Positions 5,966-7,403 of a stretch of 7,403 nucleotides of DNA are shown one piece after another. This DNA comes from Chloroflexota bacterium. Lineage in GTDB: Bacteria; Chloroflexota; Dehalococcoidia; DSTF01; JACRBR01. The notes under the pieces were generated by a model that saw nothing but the letters and a program-made list of their open reading frames with translations, was not told where the DNA came from and searched no databases. The translations under genes and the position numbers were made by a program. The stretch is taken from positions 1 to 7,403 of the forward strand of contig JACRBR010000317.1 in NCBI GenBank assembly GCA_016213125.1, written 5' to 3'. Numbering within the stretch: position 1 is the first letter of the stretch; the number at the start of each line of letters is the position of its first letter.

Positions 5966-7403
5966 CTACTTGCGCCGCTTTCCCTTACGTGGGTCGCGCC
6001 TCGGCGGTTTCTCGCCCTTCTTTTCCATTTTGTCATCGCGCGCTCCGTTCGCCGAGACCGACGTGGGGGCCAGAGGTTCGCGCGAACCGCGGTTCACCTC
6101 CATCGCGCGCTTGGTCAGCTCCTCCAGCATATCGGTGACCCTGCGGAAGAGCGTGCCCTCCGGGTAAGAGCCGTCCTTGCGGAGCTTTCCGGCGGGCATG
6201 CCCGTCAGTAGCTCAATGCCCTCCTCGATGGACGAGACGGCCCAGATGTTGAACCGGCCTTCCTGCACGGCGTTTACGACCTCCGGCTTGAGCATCAGGT
6301 TGTGAACGTTGTCCTTCGGGATCATCACGCCCTGGTCGCCGGTCAGGCCCTTCACCTTGCAGACGGCGTAGAAGCCCTCGATTTTCTCGTTGACACCGCC
6401 GATCGCCTGCACGTCGCCGAGCTGGTTCACCGAGCCGGTGATCGCGATCCCCTGCTTCAACGGGACGTCGGTGATGGCGGAGAGCAGCGCGTACAGCTCG
6501 GTAGAGGAGGCGCTGTCGCCGTCCACCTCGTCGTACACCTGCTCGAAGGTGATGCTGGCGGCGAAGGAGAGCGGGCGCCGGTGCGCGAACTTCCCGTTCA
6601 GGTAGCCCTGCAGGATCATGAACCCCTTGCTGTGCGATGAGCCGCTCTTCTGCACCTCGCGTTCGATGTTCAGGACCTGACCGCGGCCCATGCTCACGCG
6701 CGCGGTGATGCGGGACGGGCGGCCGAAGGCGTAGTCGCCGATGTCGTACACCGACAGTCCGTTCACCTGCCCCACCACGGCCCCCGCAGTGTCGACCTTG
6801 ATCGTGCCGTTGGCGATGAACTCCTGCACCCGGTCCTCGATCAGGCTCGAGCGAAACACCTTCTGCTCGATCGCCTTCTCGACGTGTTTCGCGTGGACAC
6901 TCGCGCTGTCCTCTTCGCACGCCCAGTAGTCGGACTCGACGAGCAGGTCCACCACATCCATCATCCGCAGCGACAGCTTGTCCTGGTCGGCGACCATCCG
7001 CGACGACTGTTCGACCACCTTTGCGACGGCAGTCTTGTGAAAGGGTCGCATGTTGAGGCGCCGGACCTGTCCGGCGATGAAGCGCGCGTACAGGAGTGCG
7101 TGCTCGTCGGTGCGCTCGACATCGACCGCGAAGTCCGCCTTGGCCTTGAACAGCTTCGCGAAGTCCTCATCGGCGGCCTGCAGGATCGCGAAGATGCGCG
7201 GCGTCCCGATCATGGCCACCTTCACGTCGAGCGGGACCGGCTCCGGCGTCAGTGTCGACGTCGGGATGACGCTGAACTGCTCGCCCATGTTCTCCAGCCG
7301 GGCGGTGCGCGTCCGCAGCGCCCGCTTCAGCGTGTCCCATACGAGCGGCTGCGTCAGCACGTCCAGGGCCTGCACGACGAGATAGCCGCCGTTGGCCCGG
7401 TGC
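5966..7403 (-). CDS. Lon-like ATP-dependent serine protease, AAA_32/S16 type (5' end outside window)
   Basis: The frame runs from the right edge (HRANGGYLVVQALDVLTQP at the very start) to TAG at 5966, 478 codons visible. The ATPase Walker A and B motifs are not in the window; HRANGGYLV is the conserved piece that follows Walker B in this Lon-like (LonB/AAA_32) family. The GTG at 7375 is therefore internal. Numbering from that codon, an AAA lid-like helical region follows (about 85-185), then the S16 peptidase domain (about 190-395). The catalytic Ser288 is in DGDSASS and Lys331 in GGVNEKIEGF, 43 residues apart as in E. coli Lon (679 and 722). The C terminus extends beyond the peptidase domain and ends in a strongly basic tail (KKGEKPPRRDPRKGKRRK). 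Its expected role is degrading damaged or regulatory proteins in the cytoplasm. It is the first visible gene of the Lon-Nudix-GGT run. Confidence 0.93.
   Translation of the reverse strand, partial: HRANGGYLVVQALDVLTQPLVWDTLKRALRTRTARLENMGEQFSVIPTSTLTPEPVPLDVKVAMIGTPRIFAILQAADEDFAKLFKAKADFAVDVERTDEHALLYARFIAGQVRRLNMRPFHKTAVAKVVEQSSRMVADQDKLSLRMMDVVDLLVESDYWACEEDSASVHAKHVEKAIEQKVFRSSLIEDRVQEFIANGTIKVDTAGAVVGQVNGLSVYDIGDYAFGRPSRITARVSMGRGQVLNIEREVQKSGSSHSKGFMILQGYLNGKFAHRRPLSFAASITFEQVYDEVDGDSASSTELYALLSAITDVPLKQGIAITGSVNQLGDVQAIGGVNEKIEGFYAVCKVKGLTGDQGVMIPKDNVHNLMLKPEVVNAVQEGRFNIWAVSSIEEGIELLTGMPAGKLRKDGSYPEGTLFRRVTDMLEELTKRAMEVNRGSREPLAPTSVSANGARDDKMEKKGEKPPRRDPRKGKRRK

Noticed and set aside
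6213..6920. 235-codon frame on the minus strand inside the Lon-like gene
   Set aside because: Alternative frame of the protease gene with Arg-rich low-complexity translation; the Ser/Lys dyad is in the main frame.

Overview
This is a GC-rich, gene-dense stretch of bacterial chromosome with seven recognisable protein genes, two of them cut by the window edges. I saw no RNA gene, insertion sequence, phage gene or CRISPR array. The gene set fits a GC-rich environmental bacterium: a Lon-like protease, a Nudix hydrolase, a gamma-glutamyltransferase-like enzyme, a DUF255 thioredoxin-domain protein, a LapA-domain membrane protein and an MA-type metalloprotease. Chloroflexota (Dehalococcoidia-like) or Actinomycetota are my best guesses, but there is no phylogenetic marker here, so this is a weak inference.

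Layout: only the left-hand gene (1-624) is on the plus strand. It is the C-terminal part of a membrane-anchored zinc metalloprotease and converges on the rest, with 12 bases between the two stop codons. All other genes are on the minus strand. In transcription order they are the Lon-like protease (enters from the right edge, ends at 5966), the Nudix hydrolase (5962-5489), the gamma-glutamyltransferase-like protein (5486-3897), an anchored or secreted His/Cys-containing protein of unknown function (3788-3033), the DUF255/YyaL-type protein (2886-1048) and a small two-helix LapA-domain protein (975-637).

The first three minus-strand genes are packed almost stop-to-start and look like one translationally coupled operon. 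Gaps of 108, 146 and 72 bases separate the later genes. The 146-base gap holds direct and inverted copies of an 8-base unit and a possible 27-residue Arg-rich small ORF. The 72-base gap holds a perfect 10-bp-arm palindrome and a strong ribosome-binding site for the LapA-domain gene. No gene-free stretch exceeds 300 bases.

The operon logic is housekeeping and quality control: protein degradation, nucleotide clean-up, and peptide or gamma-glutamyl hydrolysis. These are followed by envelope or secreted functions. I see no convincing new defence or mobile system. The least described items are the WHTHTHC protein, the substrate-site variation in the gamma-glutamyltransferase-like enzyme, and the two intergenic repeat structures.
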